Origin: Acuticoccus sediminis
Lineage (GTDB): Bacteria; Pseudomonadota; Alphaproteobacteria; Rhizobiales; Amorphaceae
DNA length: 64,000 bases
Direction of reading: 5' to 3'
Assembly: GCF_003258595.1 (NCBI RefSeq)
Contig: NZ_QHHQ01000001.1
Span: forward strand, 1,550,001-1,614,000
Shown here: positions 1 to 7,580 of the stretch, in pieces
Position numbering within the stretch: the first letter of the stretch is position 1
Layout of the letters: every line of letters begins with the position of its first letter
Position numbers and translations under genes: made by a program
The notes under the pieces: model-generated
The model's input: only the letters and a program-made list of their open reading frames with translations
Told to the model about the DNA's origin: nothing
The model's database searches: none

Positions 1-49
1 TTTTGGAGCGGCAACGCGGGCGGTGCCGTGCGGTTCCGTCCCCGCGGTC

Positions 50-2398
50 TCAGACCGCGAGGTGGAAGCGGCGGCGCGGGGCGAGCTCGTCGGCAGCCGC
101 GGCGATGCCCTCTGCGTCGATACCGTAGTGGCGGTAGAGGTCGGCGATGGTGCCGGTCTGGCCGAACGTCTCGACGCCCAGCGCCACGACGCGGTGTCCG
201 GAAACGCCGCCGAGCCAGGACAGCGTCGTCGGATGGCCGTCCAGCACGGTGACGAGGCCGCAGTGGTGCGGCAGCTCCTCCATGATCGTCTCGACATGGG
301 AGATGCTGGGCTCGCCCTTGCGGCGCGCGGCGCGGGCGGCCTGCCAGCCGGTGTGCAGCCGGTCCGCGGACGTGACCGCGAGGATGCCGACGTCGCGCCG
401 GCCGTCGGCGATCATCGCGGCGGAGCGGATCGCCTCGTTGGTGACGACGCCCTGTACGCAGACGACGATCTCCGCGCTCGGTCCCGGTTCGCGCAGCCAG
501 TAGGCGCCGGCGAGGATGTCGTCGCGCAGCTTGTCCGTCATCGTGCGGATCGGCTGCTCCAGCGGGCGGGTGGTGAGGCGCAGGTAGGTGGCGCGCTCAC
601 GCCCGGGGCCGCCGGGACCGGACATGCGGTCGAAGGCGTCCGCCATCATCACCGCCAGCTCGTCGGCGAAGGCCGGCTCGTAGGAGGCGAGGCCGGGCTG
701 CGACATGCCGATGAGGGGCGTGCCGATGGACTGGTGCGCGCCGCCTTCAGGCGCCAGCGAGATGCCGGACGGGGTCGCGACCAGAAGGAAGGCCGCGTCC
801 TGGTAGCAGGCGTAGTTCAGAGCATCGAGCCCGCGCGCGATGAACGGGTCGTAGAGCGTGCCGACGGGATAGAGCTTCTCGCCGAAGTGCTCGTAGGCGA
901 GGCCGGCGGCGCCGAGTGCCAGGAAGTGGTTCATCTCGGCGATGCCGAGCTCGATGTGCTGCCCGTCCGGCGAGAACTGCCACTTCTGCGCCGAGGGGAC
1001 GCGCTCCTGGCGGAACGAGTCGGCGATCGCCTCGCGCGCGAAGAGGCCGCGCCGGTTCACCCAGGGGCCGAGGTTGGTGGAGACGGTGACGTCCGGGCTC
1101 ATCGTGACGATGCGGTCGGCGAAGGCGCCGCCGCCGCGGGCGAGCTCGTCGAGCACCTTGCCGAAGGCGGCCTGGGTGGAGATCACCTTGTCGGCCGGGG
1201 TGGTGAGCTGCGGCCGCTCGTTCGCGGTCCGGGCCGGCGCCTTGCCGCGGGCGCCGAAGTACGGCGTGCCGGCGATGAAGTCGCGCACCTCCGCCGCGGT
1301 GAGGTCGAGGCCGGCGTCGACCTCCCACTCCTCGCCTTCGGGGACACCCATCGTCGCCTGGAAGGCGGCCATCTGCGCCGGGGTCATCAGGCCGGCGTGG
1401 TTGTCCTTGTGGCCTGCGAGGGGCGTGCCCCAGCCCTTCACCGTGTAGGCGATGAAGACGACCGGTCGGTCGTGGTCGATGGACTGGAACGCGTCGATGA
1501 CGGTTTCCATGCAGTGGCCGCCGAGGTTGGCCATCAGCCGGCCGAGCTCGTCGTCGTTGCGGCGGGAGAGGAGGTCGGCGATGCCCGGCTTGTCGCCGAT
1601 CTCGGCCGTCAGCCGCTTGCGCCATGCGGCGCCGCCCTGGAAGGAGAGCGCGGAGTAGATCGGGTTGGGGCAGGCGTCGATCCACTGCCGCAGCGTCTCG
1701 CCGCCGGGCTCGGCGAAGGCGGCCCGCTGCAGCGCGCCATACTTGATGGTGACGATGTCCCACCCGAACGCCCTGAAGACCTCGGCGATGCGCGCGTAAA
1801 GCCCTTCGCGCACCACGCCGTCGAGGCTCTGGCGGTTGTAGTCGATCACCCACCAGGTGTTGCGCAGACCGTGCTTCCAGCCTTCCTGGAGGCATTCGTA
1901 GACGTTGCCCTCGTCGATCTCCGCGTCGCCCACGAGGGCGATCATGCGGCCGAGCGGGCGGTCCGCCGACCAGCCCTTGGCGGCAATGTAGTCCTGGACG
2001 AGCGAGGAGAAGGCCGTCGCCGCGACGCCGAGCCCGACGGACCCGGTCGAGAAGTCGACGATCGGCGCGCCTTCGGTGCCGCGGTCCTTGGTGCGGGACG
2101 GGTAGGACTGCGCGCCGCCGTAGCCGCGGAAGGCCTTCAGACGGTCGAGCGGCTCACGCCCGGCGAGGTACTGGATGGCGTGGAAGACCGGCGATGCATG
2201 CGGCTTCACCGCCACCTTGTCCTCGGGTCTGAGGACGTGGAAGTAGAGCGCCGACATGATCTGCACCATCGAGGCCGAGGAGGCCTGATGGCCGCCCACC
2301 TTGATGGCATCCGATTCGCGCACGTGGTTCGCGGCGTGGATCATCCACTGCGACAGCCACAGTACCTTGCGCTCGATTTCCGCCAACCGTGCGTCCAT
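50..2398 (-). CDS. AceE/transketolase-like thiamine diphosphate enzyme (2-oxo acid dehydrogenase E1-like)
   Basis: A 782-residue cytoplasmic enzyme of the transketolase superfamily, with the single-chain layout of homodimeric pyruvate dehydrogenase E1 (AceE). Seen: a substrate/cofactor region with GGHQASSASM near residue 36 and VKPHASPVFHA near 64, the ThDP/Mg segment GDAEIDEGNVYE followed by an Asn-containing stretch (VIDYNRQSLDG), and a C-terminal pyrimidine-binding half with HIELGIAEMNHF. AceE itself is nearer 890 residues; this shorter form is often annotated simply as transketolase. No E2 or E3 gene is adjacent, so the acceptor and substrate (pyruvate, 2-oxobutyrate or a sugar phosphate) cannot be fixed. 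It lies 79 bp downstream of the NicO permease on the same strand. Confident on superfamily, not on reaction. Confidence 0.8.
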   Translation of the reverse strand: MDARLAEIERKVLWLSQWMIHAANHVRESDAIKVGGHQASSASMVQIMSALYFHVLRPEDKVAVKPHASPVFHAIQYLAGREPLDRLKAFRGYGGAQSYPSRTKDRGTEGAPIVDFSTGSVGLGVAATAFSSLVQDYIAAKGWSADRPLGRMIALVGDAEIDEGNVYECLQEGWKHGLRNTWWVIDYNRQSLDGVVREGLYARIAEVFRAFGWDIVTIKYGALQRAAFAEPGGETLRQWIDACPNPIYSALSFQGGAAWRKRLTAEIGDKPGIADLLSRRNDDELGRLMANLGGHCMETVIDAFQSIDHDRPVVFIAYTVKGWGTPLAGHKDNHAGLMTPAQMAAFQATMGVPEGEEWEVDAGLDLTAAEVRDFIAGTPYFGARGKAPARTANERPQLTTPADKVISTQAAFGKVLDELARGGGAFADRIVTMSPDVTVSTNLGPWVNRRGLFAREAIADSFRQERVPSAQKWQFSPDGQHIELGIAEMNHFLALGAAGLAYEHFGEKLYPVGTLYDPFIARGLDALNYACYQDAAFLLVATPSGISLAPEGGAHQSIGTPLIGMSQPGLASYEPAFADELAVMMADAFDRMSGPGGPGRERATYLRLTTRPLEQPIRTMTDKLRDDILAGAYWLREPGPSAEIVVCVQGVVTNEAIRSAAMIADGRRDVGILAVTSADRLHTGWQAARAARRKGEPSISHVETIMEELPHHCGLVTVLDGHPTTLSWLGGVSGHRVVALGVETFGQTGTIADLYRHYGIDAEGIAAAADELAPRRRFHLAV

Positions 2399-2477
2399 GA
2401 GCGGGGCCCTCCAATTTTTCGGGCCAGTGTACCGCTGTTCGTGCGTCTCGCGCCAGCGGGCGCGTCAGACGAAGTGA

Positions 2478-3470
2478 CTATAGATTGCTGACGAGCGGGG
2501 CGAGCAGGAACGCCGAGGAAATCAGTGCGATGGCGACGCCGGCGGCGAGCTGGAGGAGCGGCACCGCGATCCCCGCGTGCTTGACGCCGGCGGCGAACAG
2601 TGTCGCGCCCCGCGCCGTCGCGGCCGAGATGGCGACGAGGCTGATGAAGGCGCCGGTGCCGATCGCCATCGCCACCGCCGAGGCGACGCCGACGGCGAGG
2701 ATGTTCATGCGCCACGCCACGGCGAGGACGAACACCGCGCCGGTGCACGGACGCAGGCCGATGCCCGCGATCAGCATCGCGACGTCGCGCCAGGAGGAGA
2801 GCGCGTCGGTCTCCTCGATGGTCGGGGCGTGGCGGTGGCCGCAGCCGCACATGCCGTCATCGTCGTGGTGGTGCACGTGGCGGCCCGTGCGCATGGCGTC
2901 GAGGCGGTCCGCCTGTCGCTCCCACACGTCGTTGAGGCCCCGCAGCGCGCGGCGGATGAGGATGACGGCGATGAAGAGGATCGCGACATAACTGAGCGGG
3001 GCGAGCACCTTGTCGGTGGCGTCGACCGCCCAGCCCGCGGTGATCGAGAGCGCGGCGAAGCTGCCGTAGACGAGCACGACGGCCGTCACGGCCTGCGCGA
3101 GGCTCGCGGCGAGGGAGATCGCGACGAGGCGCGCCGCGCTGGACCGGCTCGCGACGCCCGCGCCGGCGATGAGGAACTTGCCGTGCCCCGGGATCGCGGC
3201 GTGGCCGAACCCGTAGGCGAGGCTCGCTCCGATCAGCCCGACGGAGGCGAAGGTGCTGCCGCGCGCCTCCATCATGTGGCGCATCATCTCGTAGTAGGCG
3301 CGCTGCTGCGCGGTCGCCCACCTGGCCGCCTCCACGAGGCCGAGCCCGGAGGAGAGCATCAGCGCCGTCGCCGCGAAGAAGGCGATGGCGAGGACGGCCG
3401 CGACCGCCGTTCGCCAGGGCCGGCGCGGACCCGCCGAGATGCGAGTGCCGATGATGGGAACCGAACGCAT
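2478..3470 (-). CDS. NicO/RcnA-family metal permease with His-rich loop
   Basis: A 330-residue polytopic membrane protein of the NicO (RcnA-like nickel/cobalt) family. Seen: an N-terminal membrane anchor (about residues 22-48), the family motif GFGHAAIPGHGKF after an extramembrane segment, a cytoplasmic loop rich in His, Asp and Cys (HVHHHDDDGMCGCGHRH), and a second conserved motif GLRPCTGAVFVLA. The family moves Ni/Co or other divalent metals across the inner membrane. It follows znuA on the same strand after 113 bp, so a role in zinc handling, either efflux or delivery, is an inference from context. The gap is large enough for its own promoter. Confidence 0.82.
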   Translation of the reverse strand: MRSVPIIGTRISAGPRRPWRTAVAAVLAIAFFAATALMLSSGLGLVEAARWATAQQRAYYEMMRHMMEARGSTFASVGLIGASLAYGFGHAAIPGHGKFLIAGAGVASRSSAARLVAISLAASLAQAVTAVVLVYGSFAALSITAGWAVDATDKVLAPLSYVAILFIAVILIRRALRGLNDVWERQADRLDAMRTGRHVHHHDDDGMCGCGHRHAPTIEETDALSSWRDVAMLIAGIGLRPCTGAVFVLAVAWRMNILAVGVASAVAMAIGTGAFISLVAISAATARGATLFAAGVKHAGIAVPLLQLAAGVAIALISSAFLLAPLVSNL

Positions 3471-3583
3471 GAACTCACCCTCTCGCGGACCGATCGAGTT
3501 GTTGGCCGATGGCCGTCCCGGGTGGACGGGACGGCGGATGTCGCGAAGTGCCGGACGAGCCGACCCGGCCCGTCCTGCCGAGT

Positions 3584-4510
3584 CTAGACGCCTTTGCCCA
3601 GCGCCTTGACCAGAACCCCGAGGTTGTGGCGCATCATCGACAGGTATGTCGAGCCGTCGCCGTCCGGGCCGGACAGCGCGTCGGAGTAGAGCTCGCCGCC
3701 GATGGTGACGCCGGTTTCCGCCGCGATCTGCTCGACGAGGCGGTTGTCGGCGACGCTTTCCAGGAAGAGGGCGTCGACCCCGTCCTCGCGGATCTGCCGC
3801 ACGAGGGCTGCGACATCCTGCGCCGAGGGTTCGGCCTCGGTGGAGATGCCCTGCGGCGCGATGAAGGTCACGCCGTAGGCCTTGCCGAAGTAGGCGAAGG
3901 CGTCGTGATTCGTCAGCACCGTGCGGCCGTCCTCGGGGATGGTCGCCATGTCTGCCTTGGCCTCGGCGTCGAGTGCCGTGAGCTTCGCGATGTAGGCGTC
4001 GGCGTTGGCGCGATAGGTTTCGGCGCCTTCCGGGTCGGCTGCGGACAGCCCCTCCGCGATGGCGTCGACGTAGAGGACGGCGTTGGAAAGGTCCTGCCAG
4101 GCGTGCGGATCGTAGACGCCGTGGTGATGGTGGTGGGCCGCCTCCTGGTGGCCGCCGTCGGCGTCTTCGTCGTCGTCGCCCGCGGGGAGCGGGGTCACGT
4201 CGTGCGCGGCGGCGATGACGGGGCCGTCGTAGCCGGTCGCCTCGACGAGGCGTTCCAGCCAGCCCTCGAGGGCGAGGCCGTTCATGACGACGGCGTCGGC
4301 CTCGGCGAGCACCCCGGCCTGACGGGGCGTCGGGTTGAAGACGTGGAGGTCGCCGCCCGGCCCGACGAGGGTGGTGACGTGGACGCGGTCTCCGCCGACG
4401 TTCTGGGTCATGTCGCCGAGGATGGAGAACGTGGCGACGACGTTGAGCGGTTCGGCGGCATGTGCGGACTGGGCCGCGACGAGGCCGATGGCCAGTGCAA
4501 GGGTGCGCAT
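3584..4510 (-). CDS. znuA: Zinc ABC transporter periplasmic binding protein ZnuA
   Basis: Cluster A-I metal-binding protein, 308 residues, delivering Zn(II) to the ZnuB permease. Seen: a Sec signal peptide ending AQSAHA (about residue 18), the ligand His in LHVFNP (H56), an acidic/His-rich loop at about 112-130 ending in five consecutive His (typical of ZnuA rather than the Mn-binding relatives), DPHAWQD with H136, TNHDAF and a late Asp ligand region. The ATG at 4510 is chosen because it begins the signal peptide; upstream in-frame sequence is a shadow of znuB. It starts 2 nt after the znuB stop, so it is co-translated with znuCB, and is probably Zur-repressed. Confidence 0.93.
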   Translation of the reverse strand: MRTLALAIGLVAAQSAHAAEPLNVVATFSILGDMTQNVGGDRVHVTTLVGPGGDLHVFNPTPRQAGVLAEADAVVMNGLALEGWLERLVEATGYDGPVIAAAHDVTPLPAGDDDEDADGGHQEAAHHHHHGVYDPHAWQDLSNAVLYVDAIAEGLSAADPEGAETYRANADAYIAKLTALDAEAKADMATIPEDGRTVLTNHDAFAYFGKAYGVTFIAPQGISTEAEPSAQDVAALVRQIREDGVDALFLESVADNRLVEQIAAETGVTIGGELYSDALSGPDGDGSTYLSMMRHNLGVLVKALGKGV

Positions 4511-4512
4511 GG

Positions 4513-5376
4513 CTAAGCTTCCCGGTGAGAGCGTGGAGTATGGCGCGCGAGGAGGCTGCCCTCGGCGCCGAAGACGAGTGAGAGGCCGTAGAAGCCGCCG
4601 AGCGCGAGGACGATCGCGGGGCCCGACGGCAGGCCGTACTGGTAGGAGAGCCAGAGACCGGCGATGCTGCCGGTCACGGCGACGGCGAAGGCGATGCCGA
4701 TCATGGCCCCGACGCCGCGCGTCCAGAACCTGGCGGTAGCGGCGGGGAGGATCATGATGCCCACCGCCATCAGCGTGCCGAGGGCGTGGAACCCGCCGAC
4801 GAGGTTGAGGACGGCGAGCGCGAGGAAGGCGAAGTGCGCGACCGCCGACAGGCCGCTGACGCCGCGCAGATAGGCGGGGTCCAGGCACTCCAGCACCAGC
4901 GGGCGATAAAGGAGTGCGAGGGCGATCATCGTGATGGTGGCGATGGCGCACAGGAGGATCAGCGCGTCGTTGCCGAGCGCCAGCACCGAGCCGAAGAGGA
5001 CGTGCATCAGGTCGACGTTGCTGCCGTGCATGGAGACGACGGCGACGCCGGCCGCGAGCGAGACGAGATAGAAGGCGGCGAGGCTGGCGTCCTCCCGCAG
5101 TACGGTGGAGCGGGAGACGGCGCCGGCCGCGACCGCGACGGTCATCCCCGCGACGAGGCCGCCGATGGTCATCGCCGTCAGCGAGAGGCCGGCGAACAGG
5201 AAGCCTATGGCCGCGCCCGGGAGGATGGCGTGCGCCATCGCGTCGCCCGTGAGGCTCATGCGGCGCAGGAGGAGGAACACGCCGACGGGCGTCGCGCCCA
5301 TCGACACGGCGATGCAGCCGACGAGCGCGCGACGCATGAACGCGAACTCGCCGAAGGGGCCGAGAAGCTGATCCAT
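4513..5376 (-). CDS. znuB: Zinc ABC transporter permease ZnuB
   Basis: ABC-3 family integral membrane permease, 287 residues, with about eight hydrophobic segments. Seen: an N-terminal FMRRALVGC-type segment and the cytoplasmic coupling region SLTGDAMAHAILPGAAIGF, which matches the conserved SHA/AHA-P-G segment of ZnuB/MntB permeases. The start ATG at 5376 overlaps the stop of the ATPase gene by one base (TGATG), and znuA follows 2 nt after its stop, so the three transport genes form one translationally coupled unit. It forms the inner-membrane channel for zinc captured by ZnuA. Confidence 0.93.
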   Translation of the reverse strand: MDQLLGPFGEFAFMRRALVGCIAVSMGATPVGVFLLLRRMSLTGDAMAHAILPGAAIGFLFAGLSLTAMTIGGLVAGMTVAVAAGAVSRSTVLREDASLAAFYLVSLAAGVAVVSMHGSNVDLMHVLFGSVLALGNDALILLCAIATITMIALALLYRPLVLECLDPAYLRGVSGLSAVAHFAFLALAVLNLVGGFHALGTLMAVGIMILPAATARFWTRGVGAMIGIAFAVAVTGSIAGLWLSYQYGLPSGPAIVLALGGFYGLSLVFGAEGSLLARHTPRSHREA

Positions 5377-6107
5377 CAGGCGGCGCGCTGGCAGAGCGGG
5401 GCGGTTTCGTCGAGCGCCTCGCCGACAGCGCGGGCCTTCGTCAGCTGCGCGGCGGTGAGCACGGTCTCCGTCGGGCCGTGGGCGATGAGGTCGCGGGCGA
5501 GCAGCATCGCCTCGGGGAAGCGGCGGCGCACCTCGTCGAGGTCGTGCAGCACGGCGAGCACGGTGCGGCCGTCCCTGTGCCATCCGTCGATGACGTCGAG
5601 GAGATCCTCGACCGTGCGGCTGTCGACCCCGGTGAACGGCTCGTCGAGCAGGATGAGCGAGGCGTCCTGCAGGGCGAGCCGGGCGAAGAGCACGCGCTGC
5701 ATCTGCCCGCCGGACAGCGTCGAGATCGGCCGCGCCTCGAGCCCGGTGAGGCCGACGCCGGCGATGGCGTCCGCCACCGCCTGCCGTTCGGCCTCGCCGA
5801 GGCGTCGAAAAGGGCCGATCCGCCGCCACAGGCCCATCGCGACGACCTCGCGCACGCTGATCGGGAAGGAGCGGTCGATCTCGGCGATCTGCGGCATGTA
5901 GGCGGTGCCGGAGCGGCCGGCGGAATTGGTGATGCGGCCGGTGATCGGACGCAGCTCGCCGGCGATGGCCTTCAGCAGCGTCGACTTGCCGGCACCGTTC
6001 GGCCCGACGATCGCCATGAGCGACCCGTCGGGGATCGTCGCGGTGATGTGGTGCACGGCCGGATGGCGGTTGTAGCCGAGCGTGACGTCTTCAAGCACGA
6101 GACTCAT
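5376..6107 (-). CDS. znuC: Zinc ABC transporter ATPase ZnuC
   Basis: ABC ATPase of 243 residues powering ZnuB. Seen: Walker A GPNGAGKST (about residues 36-44), signature LSGGQMQRV, Walker B LILLDEPFTGVD and the switch His in LAVLHDLDEV. The family is shared by zinc, manganese and iron chelate transporters; the zinc assignment rests on ZnuA's His-rich loop and the adjacent Fur-family gene zur. The ATG at 6107 overlaps the stop of the upstream 33-codon ORF by 4 nt (ATGA), indicating translational coupling through that small ORF. Confidence 0.93.
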   Translation of the reverse strand: MSLVLEDVTLGYNRHPAVHHITATIPDGSLMAIVGPNGAGKSTLLKAIAGELRPITGRITNSAGRSGTAYMPQIAEIDRSFPISVREVVAMGLWRRIGPFRRLGEAERQAVADAIAGVGLTGLEARPISTLSGGQMQRVLFARLALQDASLILLDEPFTGVDSRTVEDLLDVIDGWHRDGRTVLAVLHDLDEVRRRFPEAMLLARDLIAHGPTETVLTAAQLTKARAVGEALDETAPLCQRAA

Positions 6108-6205
6108 AGGATGGCCCAGGCGAACAGCGACCAGAGGACGGCGGCGGCAACGGCCGCGACGGCAAGGCGCGCGGACGCGCCGGCGAGGAGTGGCGAACCC
6201 ATCAT
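6104..6205 (-). CDS. 33-residue single-span membrane peptide inside the zur-znu operon
   Basis: A short ORF joined by 4-nt ATGA overlaps at both ends: its start overlaps the zur stop and its stop overlaps the znuC start. It begins Met-Met (an alternative ATG is one codon in) and continues GSPLLAGASARL, then a continuous hydrophobic stretch rich in Ala, Val and Leu with two Trp near its end, ending WAIL. This predicts one transmembrane helix with a short N-terminal tail carrying one Arg. I recognise no family. It could be a true small membrane protein associated with the transporter, or a coupling ORF that only carries ribosomes from zur to znuC. Confidence 0.5.
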   Translation of the reverse strand: MMGSPLLAGASARLAVAAVAAAVLWSLFAWAIL

Positions 6206-6591
6206 GCGGACCGGCAGGATGCGCAGCGGCCGTGCAGCTCGATGACCTGCTTCTCCGCCTCGAACCCCTCGCGCTGGACGGCGGCGGCGAGGTGGGAGGC
6301 GACCGCCGGGTCGGCGAGTTCGCCGACCACGCCGCAGTCGTCGCAGATGGAGAAGAGGGGCGCGGTGCCGCCGTGTTCGGCGCAGCACGCGACGTAGGCG
6401 TTGAGCGACTCGAGCCGGTGGGCGAGGCCCTTGTCGATGAGTTTGGCGAGGGTCCGGTAGGCGGTCGGCGCGGCGGCGGTCGGGCGCACGGTCTTCAGCG
6501 CCTCGAGCACGTCGTAGGCCCCGACGGGGCCGGGCGCGCCTCGCAGGACCTTGAGCGCGATCCGCTCAAGCTCGGTTGTCGTTTCTGTCAC
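6202..6591 (-). CDS. zur: Fur-family zinc uptake regulator Zur
   Basis: A 129-residue Fur-superfamily repressor. Seen: an N-terminal winged helix including the recognition region AAPTAYRTLAKLIDKGLAHRL style segment, a metal-binding C-terminal half with the CXXC pair CDDC (structural zinc), His residues in CCAEHGG, and a second CXXC near the C-terminus (GRCASC). The position as first gene of the znu operon identifies it as Zur rather than Fur. Zur with bound zinc represses znuABC and usually itself; a palindrome over the likely -10 box at 6612-6626 is a candidate operator. Confidence 0.9.
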   Translation of the reverse strand: MTETTTELERIALKVLRGAPGPVGAYDVLEALKTVRPTAAAPTAYRTLAKLIDKGLAHRLESLNAYVACCAEHGGTAPLFSICDDCGVVGELADPAVASHLAAAVQREGFEAEKQVIELHGRCASCRSA

Positions 6592-6611
6592 GGTGTCCCC
6601 CGTTCGTTGGG

Positions 6612-6626
6612 GCGTACATTATACGC
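6612..6626 (-). promoter_or_regulatory. Candidate Zur operator overlapping the zur -10 box
   Basis: On the minus strand the sequence GCGTATAATGTACGC contains TATAAT (6618-6623) flanked by GCGTA and its complement TACGC, an imperfect 15-bp dyad. It lies 21-35 bp upstream of the zur ATG, where a repressor would block RNA polymerase. The -35 is unclear. It does not exactly match the longer Zur boxes described in other alphaproteobacteria, so the Zur assignment is inference. Confidence 0.4.
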
Positions 6627-6908
6627 TTCGAGCGCCGCCGCAAGGCCCTTCCTTGGTCGGATAGGCGACGAGCCGGCGTGCCGGGGTCACGTTTTCGCGC
6701 GGATTGCGAGCGCTCCCGGCGGCGCGAATCGACGGCGGTCGACGCTGCATGGCTGCCGTGCAGGCGGGGGCTGCGAAGGGCGAGCGCTATACCAGAACGT
6801 GTGACGGCGGCGCGCTGTCGGTGCCGCTCTCATGCGGCCCGCGCGAATCCCGGCGTTTTGCCCCGGGGCTGCGGACGACAAGCGGAGGTTGCTGCAATGG
6901 GGGGCGAT

Positions 6909-6936
6909 GTGACCGAACTTTGGTCACGCCGTTGCA
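6909..6936 (+). promoter_or_regulatory. Sigma-54-like promoter and inverted repeat upstream of nasT
   Basis: The element TGGTCACGCCGTTGCA (6921-6936) has GG and GC separated by exactly 10 bases and a perfect TTGCA at the -12 side, as sigma-54 promoters require; the -24 side deviates from TGGCAC. It lies about 48 bp before the nasT ATG. GTGACC (6909-6914) and GGTCAC (6922-6927) form a perfect 6-bp inverted repeat overlapping it. Nitrogen control by RpoN/NtrC would fit the genes downstream. Confidence 0.45.
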
Positions 6937-6983
6937 CACCATTTGTCATCCCGATTTGGACGAATTCGTGCCAACCAAGGGCC

Positions 6984-7580
6984 ATGCGCGACGCCAGTCT
7001 CAAGATTCTGGTCATCGACGAAAATGCCATTCGGGCGGCCATCCTGGAGGAGGGACTCCGCGAGGGCGGCTTTACCAATGTCACGATCGTGCGCAACATG
7101 GCCAATCTCCTGCGCTCCATCGTCAATGCCGACCCCGACGTCATCATCATCGATCTCGAAAACCCCAATCGTGACGTGCTGGAACAGATGTTCCAGGTCT
7201 CGCAGACGGTCCGTCGGCCGGTGGCGATGTTCGTCGGCGAGTCGGGGGCGGAGATGATCGAGCGCGCCGTGGAGGCGGGCGTCTCCACCTATATCGTGGA
7301 CGGCCTCAAGAAGGAGCGGGTGAAGCCGATCCTCGACATGACGCTGTCACGCTTCAACGCGTTCAACCGCCTGCAGCGCGAACTCGAGGACACGCGCCGG
7401 GCGCTGGAGGACCGGAAGGTCGTGGACCGCGCGAAGGCGCTGCTGATGGAGCGGCGAGGCCTTTCGGAGAGCGACGCCTACCATCTCCTCCGGCGCACGG
7501 CGATGAACGAGCATCGCACCATCGGCGAGGTCGCCCGGTCGATCGTGACGGCCGCCAACCTGCTGGAGGGCAGCCTGTGA
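6984..7580 (+). CDS. nasT: NasT-type ANTAR transcription antiterminator
   Basis: A 198-residue response-regulator-like RNA-binding protein. Seen: an N-terminal receiver-like domain (KILVIDENA, then VIIIDLENPNRD) followed by a C-terminal ANTAR domain at about 135-195 with AKALLMERRGL and the conserved AYHLLRRTAM segment. Members of this group bind paired hexaloop hairpins in nitrate-assimilation leaders and prevent termination. The ATG at 6984 begins the receiver fold; longer frames upstream have no support. The next gene, nasS, overlaps it by 4 nt (GTGA), the usual sensor-antiterminator pair. The probable target is the leader at 8954-9043. Confidence 0.92.
   Translation: MRDASLKILVIDENAIRAAILEEGLREGGFTNVTIVRNMANLLRSIVNADPDVIIIDLENPNRDVLEQMFQVSQTVRRPVAMFVGESGAEMIERAVEAGVSTYIVDGLKKERVKPILDMTLSRFNAFNRLQRELEDTRRALEDRKVVDRAKALLMERRGLSESDAYHLLRRTAMNEHRTIGEVARSIVTAANLLEGSL

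Larger units (their letters stand above)
6592..6983. promoter_or_regulatory. Divergent control region between zur and nasT
   Basis: This 392-bp non-coding stretch separates the minus-strand zinc operon from the plus-strand nitrate block. Next to zur it holds a -10-like box inside a palindrome (6612-6626). Next to nasT it holds an inverted repeat (6909-6927) and a sigma-54-like -24/-12 element (6921-6936). Several open frames cross the middle but none has a plausible start, ribosome site or recognisable product. Confidence 0.6.

Noticed and set aside
23-2491. Long plus-strand open frame opposite the AceE-like gene
   Set aside because: Shadow of a high-G+C gene; its product has no recognisable motif and biased composition, while the minus strand encodes a clear enzyme.
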